Shown here in pieces: positions 1 through 11,834 of a DNA stretch of 64,000 nucleotides. The translations under genes and the position numbers were made by a program. Every line of letters begins with the position of its first letter. Within the stretch, counting starts at the first letter, position 1. The notes beneath the pieces were generated by a model. That model was not told the DNA's origin and did no database searches. It saw only the letters and a list, made by a program, of their open reading frames with translations. The stretch comes from Cornus controversa (taxonomy: Eukaryota; Streptophyta; Magnoliopsida; Cornales; Cornaceae). The stretch spans positions 53,959,755 through 54,023,754 of the forward strand of contig CM048853.1 in NCBI GenBank assembly GCA_026545225.1. The letters run 5' to 3'.

Positions 1-404
1 TTCTCTGACATTGGGTTCACCACAAGGGTTTGTTTTTGTTTTTCTCTCACTTCCTTTTAACTCTCTCTCTCTCTCTCTCCTTTTTTAAATCTGATGATGA
101 TGTGTTTGTTGTTGGTTGGCAACTTAGCATGCTTTTAAATTAGGGCTTTTGGTTCTTATATATACAATTGCATATGTAACTGTGACTCTTCGTCTCTTAC
201 TATTCTTTTTTATTTATTAATTTTAATTTTCTTTTGCTTTTGCTTTTTCCCAATTTCACTCTTACGGCTTACCGCTCCGAGTTTGGCTTTTATGTGTTTA
301 CCTTAATTAAAGTATTAATTTATCAAATTGTTTTTTTAAGGTGACATAAGACAAAATTAAACGTAGCGAGTAAAGTTGTTTGCCAAGGAAATACATACTG
401 AAGA
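1..404. other. Left-edge AT-rich stretch, no gene recognised
   Basis: A CT microsatellite lies near 61-80, with T-rich sequence around it. The first ~26 bases followed by a T-rich run could be the tail of an exon and the start of an intron of a gene lying to the left. The piece is too short to support that. Confidence 0.3.
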
Positions 405-1545
405 GGAAAAGGCTCTCTAGTCGTATATAATACGTATCTAATACAGATATATTTAAAATAAAATTAGATATGTGTTCAATATTTTTGAAAAGTATCTAAT
501 TTTTTTTAATATCAAATACAGCTAGGATATGCGAATGATAAGACTGAAATATGCCAAAATATGTTTAAGATACGATTGAGATACTTTTTTGACAAATTTA
601 ATTTTTTGTCTTAAAAGGTAGGTCAAATTATAATATTAAAAAGTTTATAGATTAAAAGATGAGTATCAGATTGTAATAAAAAAAATTTAGAAGTCTCGAA
701 CAATAGATTAATAGTTTAAAAAGATAAATGTTTATATTGTAAATTAAAAAATAAGTAGCAATCTAGAAAGTACTGATACTCCACAAAACTTCCTATGATC
801 GTAATAGACACATATTCAATACAGATACAATCAGGATACGGCTGGATACGTGTTCGATACTTCAAAAAAGTATTTCATTTTTAAAAATTATTTTTTGAAT
901 ATCGAATATGGCTGGAATACGCATAAAATACGACTGGAATACTCCAGAATACTTTTAGAATACGTCTGCAATACATTTAGGATACTTTTTGAGACAAATT
1001 TGTAATTTTTTGTTCTGAGATTGTAATATTAAAAATTTTATAGGTTAGAAAATAAGAGTTATTTCATAATAAAACAAAAATATTTTAAAAACCCATGAGT
1101 CATTGTAAAGAATATTAGAAAATGTAGGAGATTTCTAGATTTTAACTTCTTATATTTTGTATAATTGCTTTAAGTATCTTTATTGTATGGTTGAAGAATA
1201 AAACTTAATATTTTAAGTATAATATTATATTTTTATTTATTTATTTATTTGGCGTATCATTGCCGTGTCCGTATTTTATTTTTTTTAGATTTTTTGTATC
1301 ACCGTAATCATATCATGTAATACTCGTATCCCTTGTCCGTGTATGTACTCCTTTTAAATGATAGAATGAATGAACTTATATATTGTATAAAATATTTAAA
1401 TACATTTATTGTATTGTTAAAGAAAAAAAAGTTAATTCTTTATGTATAATATTATATTTTTATTTATTTATTGACGTATTTGCTATATCACCGTATTATA
1501 TCCGTATTCGGTGTCTGGTGCTTCCTGAATACTGAGTAATAGTTT
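405..1545. mobile_element. Nested pair of TACG-rich short elements
   Basis: The stretch is full of degenerate GATACG/CGTATC words of the same family as the copies at 3404-3892 and 51698-52292. Two family starts (near 405 and near 763) are followed by two family ends (near 1345 and near 1540). Each end has the same order of landmarks: a TATAATATTATATTTTTATT block, then GTATC-rich sequence, then a GTGCTT-like terminus. The simplest reading is an inner copy (about 763-1345) inserted into an older outer copy. No coding potential is visible. I could not find a clear target-site duplication for either copy, so the boundaries are approximate. Confidence 0.5.
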
Positions 1546-2276
1546 TGAAAGTAGAAGATATGAAGTTTTTGAAGTTTAAATTCTCATAAAAGCAATCGGA
1601 TGAGTTTCTTGTCGAGATAAAAAAAAAATGCATGTCCGATCACTTAGGTGGGGCCGAAAGATGCAACATTTACCAAGAGAGCCCGTAATTGGGACTCTTG
1701 GACCCACAGGCCGAAGAAGCAAGTTTAATTCTATGGTTTGGAAGGAAAAAAGAAAAAGTTAAATTCTAGGGTAACATATCAAAGTACCAAGGCCCATTAA
1801 ATACTCTCTCTCTCTCTCTCCCTCCATCTAGCTAAGGCCATTAAATATAGTCTCTCTCTCTCTATATAATATATGTATAAATATAATATTCATATATTTA
1901 ATCAAATTGTAGAATCAATTCATCGGTGACTCTCATATTAACCAATAGAAGCATTTATTCATCTGTCATGCCATGTGCTCAATTCAGGCCTACTCATGAC
2001 TTGGCCCACTTGGGTGTGGTCGCACCGCCGAAGTCTTAGTATGTTAAGGATGGGCCCAATAGCATGGATTTCGAAGCCTGTTCTGCCAGAAAAGCCCAAT
2101 CTACTATTCAACTCTAACCACAGCGACCACCTAATGAAGAGAGGCAGAGTATATGATCAATGAATATATATGCAAGAAAATTGATATACAAGCCAATCTG
2201 CTTGTACGATACTTTCATATGAGTACTGATCTTTAAAAAATCTCAGTTCAGTTTATAAAGTTTATTGCGTTGATAA
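1546..2276. other. Intergenic, no supported gene
   Basis: It contains CT tracts (about 1805-1822 and 1851-1863), a short TA-rich run and an isolated 62-codon open frame at 1975-2163 with no recognisable motif. The sequence at 1650-2160 is a little richer in GC than its surroundings, but no protein family could be read from it. Confidence 0.4.
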
Positions 2277-2657
2277 TGTTAGGAATTGTGTGTAAAAATT
2301 TTATTGAATAAATTTTCTATTTTAGACATAATTTATTTGGTAATTTCTTGTGAAATCTTTTGGAGATAAAATTTAATAACAAAATCGTGCATAATCGAGT
2401 TCAAAGCAAACATGTGGTAGATGACGTGCACAAGTTCATGAGGGAGATGACAGCGAGGACCCCAACTTCCAAGAGAGGGTAATTATGGCATCTCACATCA
2501 CTTGGGTATAACGGATGTCTGGATATAGTGAAAGAAATGTGTTTATACGTTGTATGTTATTTCTAAATGGTACGAGGTATTTTGAAATAAAATTCAAGAA
2601 CAAAATCGTGCGAACTTAACCAAAACGAATAATATTGTACCATATAAAGTGGCCGTT
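2277..2657 (+). mobile_element. Diverged LTR/TRIM-like relic
   Basis: The segment starts TGTTAGGAA and ends GTTACA. It carries the words ACAAAATCGTGC (twice, near 2378 and 2605) and a 'catctcacatcacttgggt' region that match the order of words in the clearer solo LTR at 42925-43175. It looks like an old, decayed relative with no internal coding region. Boundaries are approximate and the flanking repeat is not convincing. Confidence 0.3.
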
Positions 2658-2804
2658 ACAAATAATACTAATTAGAAAAATGCAACATAAAAGTACATTT
2701 GATTAAAGTTGTAAGATCAAATGATCAATACAAAATGTGCTAATAATATAGCTAGAAAAAGATATAGTTGCACAAATTTGAGTTAGTTCAGAACCGTTAC
2801 ATTT

Positions 2805-5588
2805 TCATTGGGGACTTGAGGGCCGGACTCTTACTCCTGGCATGTATCTAGAAACAAATTCACGAGCTAATGTTTGAAGATCACCGTCCTGGATCTCTTG
2901 ATTGATAGGACTACACAAACTCGCCATTTCTGTTGATCCATGCTGTGGCAGTGAAGGATGATCAAAATGCATTGATGTGTCATAAGTCGATCCCATATCC
3001 GAAGAGGACTGAATGTTAGCTGATGAAGAACTTTGTGGCTGAGAAGGCTGAAGAGGAAGACGCTGCAAGGTAGAAAGATGGGCTTGAACATACGCCAATT
3101 CCGCCTGTAAATTAACTACCTGCAATCATGATAAACAGTTATCAGTACACTGCCTCAAGAAAATGTCAGTCCCAAAAAGTTCATGTAGCCTATGTTAGCA
3201 ATATAGAGCAAAAACTTTGTTCTTCAATATATATGTGTGTGTGTGTGTACGCATCAAGCAACAAATTTCCTTGTTTTTTTTTCTTTCTCTAAAGCAAAGC
3301 AAATGTATATATAAACCAAGTTATGTATATATAAAGGAATAGAGGACAGGTCCAAACTAAGCCCAAAAGAATGGAAAAGGCTCCATGTTTCATACATGCT
3401 TAGCTAAGAAGCATGGATACCGACACGGACACGGAATACAGATACGGCGATACGAAAAATTTCAAAAAAGTAGGATACAGACACGACAAGAATACGTCAA
3501 ATAAATAAATAAAAATATAATATTATACATAAAATATTAAGTGTTATTCTTTAACCATAAAATAAATATACTTAAAACTATTTTTGATTTATTATAAAAT
3601 GATTCTTATTTTCTAACCTATAAAGTTTTTAATATTACATCTTAACCCCATTTTATATAACAAAAAATTACAAATTTGTCCCAAAAAGTATCCTAAATGT
3701 ATCCTTCCCGTATCCCAGCCGTATCCTTCCTGTATCCTAGTGTATCCCCGCCTATCCTAGCCGTATTCTTCCCGTATCCCAGCCGTATCTGATATTCAAA
3801 AAATAATTTTAAAAAATTGGATACTTCTTAGCCATATCGGACACGTATCTGACCGTATCCGTATCGGATACATGTCCGATTGTGCTACATAGATGCTTAG
3901 TGTCTTATTGGCAACTGTACATGTATTAGGTATGGTGTAAGTACATCGTGTGAATCTAGATCATATTGCGTATGTTATAAACGCACAATCTATATTCACC
4001 TAGCATAGTTATACCAAATGTATTGTAGACGTAATTACACATCGTCATGTTAATTAAACAAGATTCAAATTATTAAATAATCAACTAGCTAGCTGATGTG
4101 GATAATTAATCATAGTTCTCTCTAGTTACATTAAAATGATATAACATCTAATCATTGATTTTATGAATTGGTGATCCCTATACATCCCTGAAATGTGTTA
4201 GAAGTACCGTATAAGAGGAAAACAAATATTCTTCTAATTATGGTGAAGCATGTGAAAAAGATAATTAAGATGTTGGAGCCAAAAATAGGGTGGGGGGAAA
4301 TATTTTTGTAATAAAATTGAGGATATTTGAAGACATATATATGTTGGTAAAGTGTATAAATATTATTATAAATTTATTTTTAATTAGTAAAAAATGAGAG
4401 CTGATATTGGCACTCCACCAATATCCTCTGACACTCCACTCCAATATTTTTGTAAAGTAAAATTACAAAAGTAGTCATATATTATACCATTTTAGATTCT
4501 TATATTTTTAGTACCCTAATTGCCCTTCTAATTCAAGACTCAATTTTAATTTTATTTTATTTTTCTTAAAAAAAAAAAATTCAACTTTTTTACTTTAGAT
4601 TTAGAATATAACAATCCATTTATTACCACCCAAATACTATAATTTAGACATTTTTCAATTGAAACTTGTTGTTCGTGTCCTTATCCTATATAACTCAAAG
4701 AATCCAAAATTTGAAATATTTTATTTTTACTCACCAAACATGTAATTTATTTTCCATGTGTGTTATTTATAAAATAACATAAATTAAAATTTTGAAATAT
4801 ACCATCAATTTGTGAACAAACAAAATAGAAAGGAAGAAGGAGAAAATAAAAAGCAAACGAAGAAAAATATTATATTAATTTTTTTATTTTTATCTTTTGA
4901 AATTTTGGTGCAAAGGCTCCTTAGTTAAATTAAGACAACTACAATTAAAAAAATATTTTATAGAGTCATGTTTTTCTCTTTTCATCTTTTAATTTCTAAA
5001 AGTTCTCTATTAAAATAAAAAATATTTCCTTAGTTTTCTTAAAGAACTATATATCATAATTTTTATTCAAGTAAAATTAAACTTTCTTTTGATTTTAAAT
5101 ATAATTAATTTTTTTTCAAATAGGTTTTATTCATTGATATAATGTTTGTTTCCAACTCAAATACATTTTTAATATTTCTCTACGTAATCTATTATTAACA
5201 ACTTCTTCTCAACTTATCTAATCATGTAACTTTTATTATCCGAATCAAATACATTTGATTGATACTCTCTAAATCACTATATTGAATCCTAAACTTTTTT
5301 ACTTCTAAAATAAATATTGATAAATTGATTCAACATGAAAAAATAATATTTTTAAATCAACGAAGAAATATTTTCACATAAAAAAAGAACGTGAGAGAGA
5401 AGTTGTAATTTGGAGTTAAGAATTCTAACATTATCAAATAAGGGTAATTAGGGTATTAAAAATATAAGAATCAACATTATATAGTAGAGGGATACCTTTG
5501 TAATTGTACTTTACAAAAAGGTAGAAGTGAAATGCCAGAGGATATTGGTGGAGTGCCAATATCAGCTCCCTAAAAAATATGGTTTTAG

Positions 5589-5625
<37 letters not shown>

Positions 5626-6270
5626 TAAGCTATACTTGCAATATTTATTACGTATCTGCGCGCATGACCTTTTTGTCCAAATATTTTCAACTTTTTATCA
5701 TCTCTATCTGTCCTAGAACTAAATGAGTAGTCAATTCTAAGTAGGTTCAATGCATCTTGCCTAATTAAAAGCTAAGAGATATTGGTGTTTATCTACCCAA
5801 TCTTTTTATCTATATATCCAATCACGCATGGACGGTGGGATGTATATAGAGATAGATATATATATAGCATTATAACTCTTCAAATGATTAAAATCTGATC
5901 ATATTGGCTAGTCGGCTTCTCTCACTCAATGGTAAAAATCACTGGAGAGTCTTCGATCTCTATATTTGCAAACAAGAACTAACTTTAATTTGTAACAACA
6001 ATATTATTATAAAAAGAATATTTTACCTATAACACTAAAATATAATCTGATCATCTAACCTAGGGATTATTATTTTTAGCCACACACAATTGATATATTA
6101 TATTTTATTTATTAATATATACATTAACATTTCTATATATATTTCTCCTGGTAGAAGATAAGTACTCAAAAAGAAAGCAAGAAAGTCAAAAATACAAACA
6201 TTTGTATATTTCTTGAGCTGCTAAGTTTACTTCAGTCCATAATTAACCATCCACCATTACATGGCGGCAT

Positions 6271-6325
<55 letters not shown>

Positions 6326-7731
6326 TGTGCGTGTGTAGAAACACAGGTTGGCATGAGAGTTCACTCAACTCCGTTAAAAATCCACAACAAATCACATTAC
6401 AAAATATAAAAATAGAACTTGAAAGTCAGACTTCTTCCTTAATGGGAATATATATATATATATATTTTGCTCTACATGGTTAAACCTAGAAATTGAACCA
6501 ATCTGCAGGTGCATTTTAGCATATTACCGTGGCAACAAATTAATACACATATGAAGAACAATTAACAATGTTGTCAAACAACCAGTCTTAACTAGTTCTG
6601 CACGTTAATGTCTATTTAAAAGAGAAGATGCACATACAGACGCATATTAGCATGATTGCCATGACTTTTACAGAATAATACATACATAACAAAAAAATAA
6701 TTGTTTTCTTTTGAGGAAAAATCAAGGGGAAAGAAACTAGAAAACTTGATTATATTACTTTAAGTTAGAACACTACTTTAGAAGCAACTAGCGATACTAG
6801 AGAGCAAATGCACCACAGCTCATGTTAGCACAATCTCACAAGTGAACTCTTACTTAAAGACCACACACGCACACACATATACATATATATATATCCATCA
6901 ACAAAGCCCATTAATCACAAATAATTTTCTATATACAATACAGACAACAATACAAGGATATAATAAACATAGGCGCACATTAGCAATCAATGGGAATTTT
7001 TTTTAATAAAAAATAAAAAACTATATATATTGCCATGAAAATATATTTATTTTTTTGGCAAGTATATTACCATTAAAATCAAAACATCATAATTACTGAA
7101 AACTTTGAACCATTTTGGATAACTTTATAGTCTTGTACTCCTGCCTGACTGGTAAATTACTCAGAAATGACTACCCTAGCTAATAATGTACATAAACCTA
7201 GGCGCACGTTAGGCTAGTTGAAACCAAACAAATTTCACAATAATATGCAGTACATCTTCTATTTGAATAAAACTACTCCTACTAACCAATCTGAACTTGC
7301 AATCTCCTAAACCCCACCTCGCCCCCCTCAAAAAAAGAAAAATGTAAGATACTCTGGCGCACGTTAGCATGAAGAATTGCAAATAGAGAATATATCACTA
7401 CTAGAATGCATATATAAAAGCATAGAGTATATGTATAGACCTGTTGTTGGAGAGTAAAGATATGAGCAACACAGCCATAAACAGGGTCTCTAACCCTAGA
7501 GAGAGCCTCATAACAGAGCGTGACAACGGCGTCGAGACGCTTGTGAGGCGGTATTCTGAGCAGCAGCTTAGAAGCATTGCTAGCCCCAAACACCTTGTGC
7601 ACTGCAGCAAAGTGAGCGGTGCCCTGGTCCGGGTCAAAATATGGTGCAAATATGCACCCTTTAACACACTTGCGCCTAAGGAACTTGCAGGCACCACAAG
7701 GTCCACCTCCATTATGATGATTATCACTCAT
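2805..7731 (-). CDS. LBD: LOB-domain (LBD/ASL) class I transcription factor
   Basis: Plant-specific nuclear DNA-binding protein. Two exons join in phase 0: exon 1 is 7731-7441 (97 codons) and exon 2 is 3119-2805 (105 codons including TGA), giving 201 aa. Visible domains: the C block CX2CX6CX3C at residues ~12-26 ([15 protein letters not shown]); the GAS block starting [11 protein letters not shown] at ~41; the DPVYG signature at ~82; and the leucine zipper-like LX6LX3LX6L at ~94-111, which spans the exon junction. This layout defines class I LBD proteins. The short N-terminus before the C block and the block sequence best recall the LBD18/LBD30 group (lateral root and vascular development), but I cannot assign an orthologue. 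The C-terminus is Ser/Gln-rich. Splice sites are CAG|GT at 7441/7440 and TTGCAG|G at 3120/3119. The start codon at 7731 is the only ATG ahead of the C block. The frame is fully open and looks functional. Confidence 0.93.
3404..3892 (-). mobile_element. TACG-rich element with 8-bp target-site duplication
   Basis: The element is bounded by ATGCTTAG at 3396-3403 and 3893-3900. Its ends are short imperfect inverted repeats: CTAAGAAGCATGG on the left and, reading the other strand, CTATGTAGCACAA on the right. The interior has GTATCC/GGATAC-rich arms around an AT-rich core. It is non-coding and is the inverted counterpart of the 51698-52292 copy. An 8-bp duplication would suit a hAT-type origin, but the family assignment is inferred. 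Confidence 0.65.
4396..5570. mobile_element. 1.2 kb non-autonomous element with long inverted ends (LBD intron)
   Basis: The left end reads GAGAGCTGATATTGGCACTC and the complement of the right end reads GGGAGCTGATATTGGCACTC. The inverted similarity continues for about 130 bp. TAAAAAAT flanks both sides (4388-4395 and 5571-5578). The interior is AT-rich and non-coding. Short relatives with the same AGCTGAT...ATCAGCT ends lie at 23629-23843 and 36542-36757. The long inverted ends with an 8-9 bp duplication fit a Mutator-like or hAT-like MITE. Confidence 0.7.
5591..5623. repeat. (TA)n microsatellite
   Basis: About 16 uninterrupted TA units immediately beyond the 1.2 kb intron element. Confidence 0.95.
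6273..6325. repeat. (CT)n(TA)n compound microsatellite
   Basis: A pure CT run passes directly into a pure TA run inside the LBD intron. Confidence 0.95.
6508..7371 (-). repeat. Recurring GCGCAYRTTAGCA word in the LBD intron
   Basis: Related 13-bp words occur near 6509 (GTGCATTTTAGCA), 6641 (CGCATATTAGCATG), 6818 (GCTCATGTTAGCA), 6973 (GCGCACATTAGCA), 7202 (GCGCACGTTAGG) and 7357 (GCGCACGTTAGCA), with a partial one near 6600. Spacing is about 130-230 bp. Neighbouring sequence is also loosely shared (ACATA before the word, ATTGCCATG after it). This fits either a decayed tandem repeat or a cluster of binding sites downstream of exon 1. Confidence 0.6.
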
Positions 7732-8330
7732 CTCTTCTCTATCCCTACACAGGGATTATATATGATCCTCTAGTCAGTTTTTCACTCTGGCTTGTCTAGA
7801 GAGAGAGAGAGAGAGGGAGAGATGGGTATTTAGAAGGGAAAAAGGGGTTTTCTTAGCTAGTCGTTTGTTACTTGGTTTTGTGAATTGTGATTAGAAAATG
7901 TGGAAGGCTTTGGTGGTGGCCTACTTGTTGGGTCAATTGAGGGACTTGGTGAAATTTAATAGTGGTATGAATGTATAATTATATATGGAGAGAGAGAGAG
8001 AGAGAGGGGTGGGGGAGGAATTTTGTTGCAAACTTTAAAGCCACGGCAAGTGGTGAAGCAGTAGGGGAGCAGGTTGCGTGAAGCAAACATATATACATAC
8101 ATACATATGTGATAATGTGACAGTAGCAACTTCTTTCAACCGCCGCAGTGTTGCGCCCATGTGCGAATCCCACGTGAGACAAACATCCCATCCCATCTAA
8201 TCTAAATCTAATCATCCTCTCTCTTGTCATTTCCATTTCAACTCCGTCCATCACTCACACACACACAAAGAGGTTCACAGAAAAAGAGAGAGAGAAAGAG
8301 AGAGAGGTGCTACTGAGTACTGTCATGTTG
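7732..8330 (-). promoter_or_regulatory. Upstream region of the LBD gene
   Basis: This lies directly 5' of the LBD start codon. On the gene's strand it has CT-rich tracts (complement of 7799-7823, 7987-8007 and 8284-8307), a TATATAAT-like box close to the ATG (about 7755-7763), and a G-box core CACGTG at 8171-8176. The pyrimidine patches suggest the transcription start lies within this stretch. The exact start cannot be read. Confidence 0.45.
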
Positions 8331-10304
8331 AATGCCGCACTGATCATTATGATTGGTTAATACAGTGTACTTATGTATATGAGGGAATGGGATCAAGATC
8401 AGCTTGGTTTAATTAAGCCAACAGAACATGAATGCATGTATAACTTTAATTCACTCTAAATTAAACCTGAATGCCCATAGTTTAATTCACATGGTAATTG
8501 TTACATCCTCTCATGTTAAGTTATCATTTATAGTGCTGGGAAAGCAAATGTATGTTTTTCCCTCTCAAAGAATGTATTTTAGTGTTATATTTGATGGAGG
8601 TAAATTTTTTGTACTCACCTTTTCTGAAATTTGAACAAATTACATGCAAGTGGAGTATTTATTTATTATTACTTTGACTTTTTCGTGAATGTTAAACTTT
8701 TAACGAATGTAAAGTTATAATGCAAAATTTTATTTTTGTTCTCAATAGTTTAATATATTTTAATATAAACTATCATGGAAGGAAAGAGCAAAATGATCAT
8801 TTTTAAAAAATTGGTTAATAGCATAGTTCTGCCAAATCTCAGAAGATCAAGGTAAAAGTAATAAATCTCAAACATTCTATCCATGTATAATTTGCACAAG
8901 CTTTAGAGGAAGCCAATATAATTTACCCCTATTTTTTTGCCACTTTAAAAAAAAGGTATAGAAATGGAGAAAAAAGTGAGATTATAAAGAAAATATATAT
9001 AGAAAAGAAAAAAGTGATATTCGACGACTAATAAATATATAAATGTCCCTCTCACCCAAATTCTACTACTAACCAATGATTGATCGATTGAAGTATTATT
9101 AAAGAGGTTTATCTTTCCAATGAAACATGTGTTAATCAGACATAAGCGACTGTGATTGCATGATGGATGATGCATCAACTATTTCCAAATAGAGGAATCA
9201 CGCTACCCATTTTTATGTGATAAATGAATGTTATCCATTTTTGTAATTAGTTAACACGATTGTATTTATTTATTTAACTTTAAGTTGAACCAATATGCCT
9301 TAATTAGAGGCTTTTTTATGTTTTTAACCTGATTTATTTAACAAAAAAAAAATTTCCTCAAAATAAAAATAAAAATAAAAAATAAGAGAGAATAAGAAAA
9401 GAAAAACTAATGGAGTGAGCTAGCTAACGTCAATGAATAAATGAGTCTTTATATTCTTTTCTTAATTGTGAACTATCGGTAACGGGAGGTTCCATTCACA
9501 AACGCAAAGTTTATGACTAAATTCTCGATATAGATGCTACATAGTTTAATTTGTAGTCTTTTTACTGTTTAAGATTTAATTTAATTTTTTTTATTTTTGC
9601 TCATCTGAATTTAAAGAGAATGTCATGAGTTATTAAGGATTTACTTGATTTGTCACTTAAGAAACAGTTTTCAAGAACTCAAAAATTATAAAATTGTTTT
9701 AAAATAATTATAAAAGACAGTTTTAAAAAAAATGACCTTTTTTTTTTATTGAGTTTTCATAAAACAATTATCAGAAATAGTAAACCAAACAAGTTTTTGT
9801 ACCATTTCTGATTTTCAGTTCTCAAAAAATATATATATATTTTTTTCAAAAAACTTAACCAAATAGACCTGATGTTCTCCAATACAACACTTAAACCATG
9901 AAAATGTGGTAAGCATATGAAAAGTGTTAATAAAGAAATGTCTCTATTTAGTCAAGAAATTAAATAGTAAATATCACATCAGTATTTGTAATATTGTGAA
10001 CAAGAGCCTAAATTTAATGGTAAGACTAAGATGATGAGAAATAGTAAAAAAAAAATTATTTTTTTATTTTTAGCAAAGGAGAAATAGTTAAGTTAAAAGG
10101 CCAAAATTGCATGCATATAAATTTGTCTCTTTACATGTAAGTAATTTTACCTTTATAATCTTTCTACATTTGTCTTGGTGAGATTGGAATTTAACTCCCA
10201 CTCCTTGATTAAGATTTCAAGACCGACAGAGAAGAAGGAAAACGAAATTCCCTTTCCAATGACTTGTCGTTAAATAATTAAACAAACTTAAAATAAAGTA
10301 ATCA
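8331..10304. other. AT-rich intergenic DNA
   Basis: Both strands are closed by frequent stops. The open frames at 8428-8634 and 8945-9178 have no motif and low-complexity composition. I see no transposon ends or repeats shared with the rest of the window. Confidence 0.5.
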
Positions 10305-10313
10305 ATTTGATAT

Positions 10314-11249
10314 GGAGTGCTGCTATCAAGCGACTGCAAAAGCGCAGTCGCGCACGTGTCAGTACTTCATTGGCTGCTGGCAATTGTTAAAAACCATTGA
10401 ATATACCCTGTTTGGATTGTTCTAAATTACAAAAACACACACTTTTCGAGAAAGTTACTCTCTCTGATTTGTATCTTCTTTACTTCTCTCTTTAATCTCT
10501 CACCCGTCTCTCTCTCTAACTTCTTTCTCTCTGTTCTTTTCTTCTCTCTCAAAATCTAACCAGAACCAGAAACCAGAAATCCATTATGGAAACATGTATA
10601 CTCTTCAATAATTTTTCCTGCAACATAAAAACCTTCTGAAGAATAAATAGAAGAGAAATAATTTTTTCCTGCAGCATAATATTGAAATCTCTTCTTGTCA
10701 TTTTGGATCTCTGTCACAGGCCCATAATATTAGAGGATAAGATTAAGAATAATCAACAATACGAAGAATGGAGCTTTGATGATAGAGCTTTCTCTTCATG
10801 TAATGAGATTCATTGTTTGTAGAATTTAGTATTCATCAAACTATAAATAAAAACTATTCTGGTAGCCAATTTTTGAGTAAAGTTATTAAAATACTAGGTT
10901 ATCAGCAAACAAAATATCCTGGGAACCAAAAATACAAGGAAAAAGAGAGAGAGAAGGCTGACTGATTTTTAAAAAAATCAACTATTCTGGGTTCGATTTT
11001 GAGAGAGAGAGAGAAGAAAAGAAGTGAGAGAATTAAGGATGAGAGAGATTAGAGAGAGAAGGAAAGAAGATACAGATCAGAGAGAAGGGTGAGAGATTAG
11101 ACAGAGAAGAGAAGAAGATACAGATCAGTCTTTGTAATTTAGAACAATCTAAAGAGGTTATATTGTGTGATTTTTAACAGTTGCCAGCAGCCAATGAACT
11201 GCTGACACGTGCGCGACTGTGCTTCTGCAGTCGCCAGGTAGCACTCCTC
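10314..11249. mobile_element. 936-bp Mutator-like non-autonomous element with 9-bp TSD
   Basis: ATTTGATAT is duplicated exactly at 10305-10313 and 11250-11258. The ends are inverted repeats of about 120 bp: the left begins GGAGTGCTGC, the complement of the right end begins GAGGAGTGCTACC, and both run through CAGTCGCGCACGTGTCAG and CATTGGCTGCTGGCAA. The 9-bp duplication with long inverted ends is the pattern of Mutator-like elements. The interior is CT-rich on the left and GA-rich on the right (partly inverted) and codes for nothing visible. Confidence 0.8.
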
Positions 11250-11258
11250 ATTTGATAT

Positions 11259-11834
11259 TATTGGTACATGTCCAAGTCCAGGTCTACACATTGGTCAACG
11301 ACTCAACATACAATTAATAGTCGGGAAATCATAGTCAAGCCCACACTGGACTAGCACAAGAAATCATGTTAGACTAAATTAATTACCATGTATATCCCAT
11401 TGAGACACGTGGCCTTGAATGACCCCAACTCTCTTTTGGATAAGAGGATGTGAAAAAATTCTCCACCATTAATACAATGTCATCTTAATTAATTATATCC
11501 TCTGACGTGAATAAAAATATATAACACGTTTAATCAATAGATGATAACATGACATTATTCAGTAAATTGTTAAAAATAGAAAATGTACAAATACGCTAAA
11601 CTCTCTTATAATTTTTAGTTTATGCAGATAAAGACAAATTTGTAATTTGAAAAAAATTAAATAATAAAATGACTAAAATATTTTTACTTTACAATAAAAT
11701 GACTAAAATATTCTTACTTTATAATAAAAAAGACAAAACTTTAAATGATTACTTTTAAGTTTTTAAAAAAATTTGACATCATATTAGCGACTTGAATAAG
11801 TAGCATCCTAAAAAAAATTTACACAATAATCAAT
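11259..11834. other. Intergenic DNA left of the duplication
   Basis: AT-rich single-copy sequence with no gene signal. It ends at the microhomology AAAATA where unit A begins. Confidence 0.5.

Larger units (their letters stand above)
3120..7440 (-). other. 4.3 kb intron of the LBD gene
   Basis: A single intron separates the LOB-domain exon from the C-terminal exon. LBD genes commonly have one intron at this position, but usually a much shorter one. Here it is inflated by a TACG-rich element (3404-3892), a 1.2 kb inverted-repeat element (4396-5570), (TA)n and (CT)n(TA)n tracts, and a stretch near the donor with a recurring GCGCAYRTTAGCA-like word (6508-7371). No other gene is visible inside it. 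Confidence 0.85.

Noticed and set aside
1-60. Tail of an exon at the left edge
   Set aside because: Only about 26 bases could be coding and no frame or family can be tested.
7444-7773. Plus-strand and second minus-strand frames over the LBD exon
   Set aside because: They are shadow frames of the LOB-domain exon and have none of its motifs.
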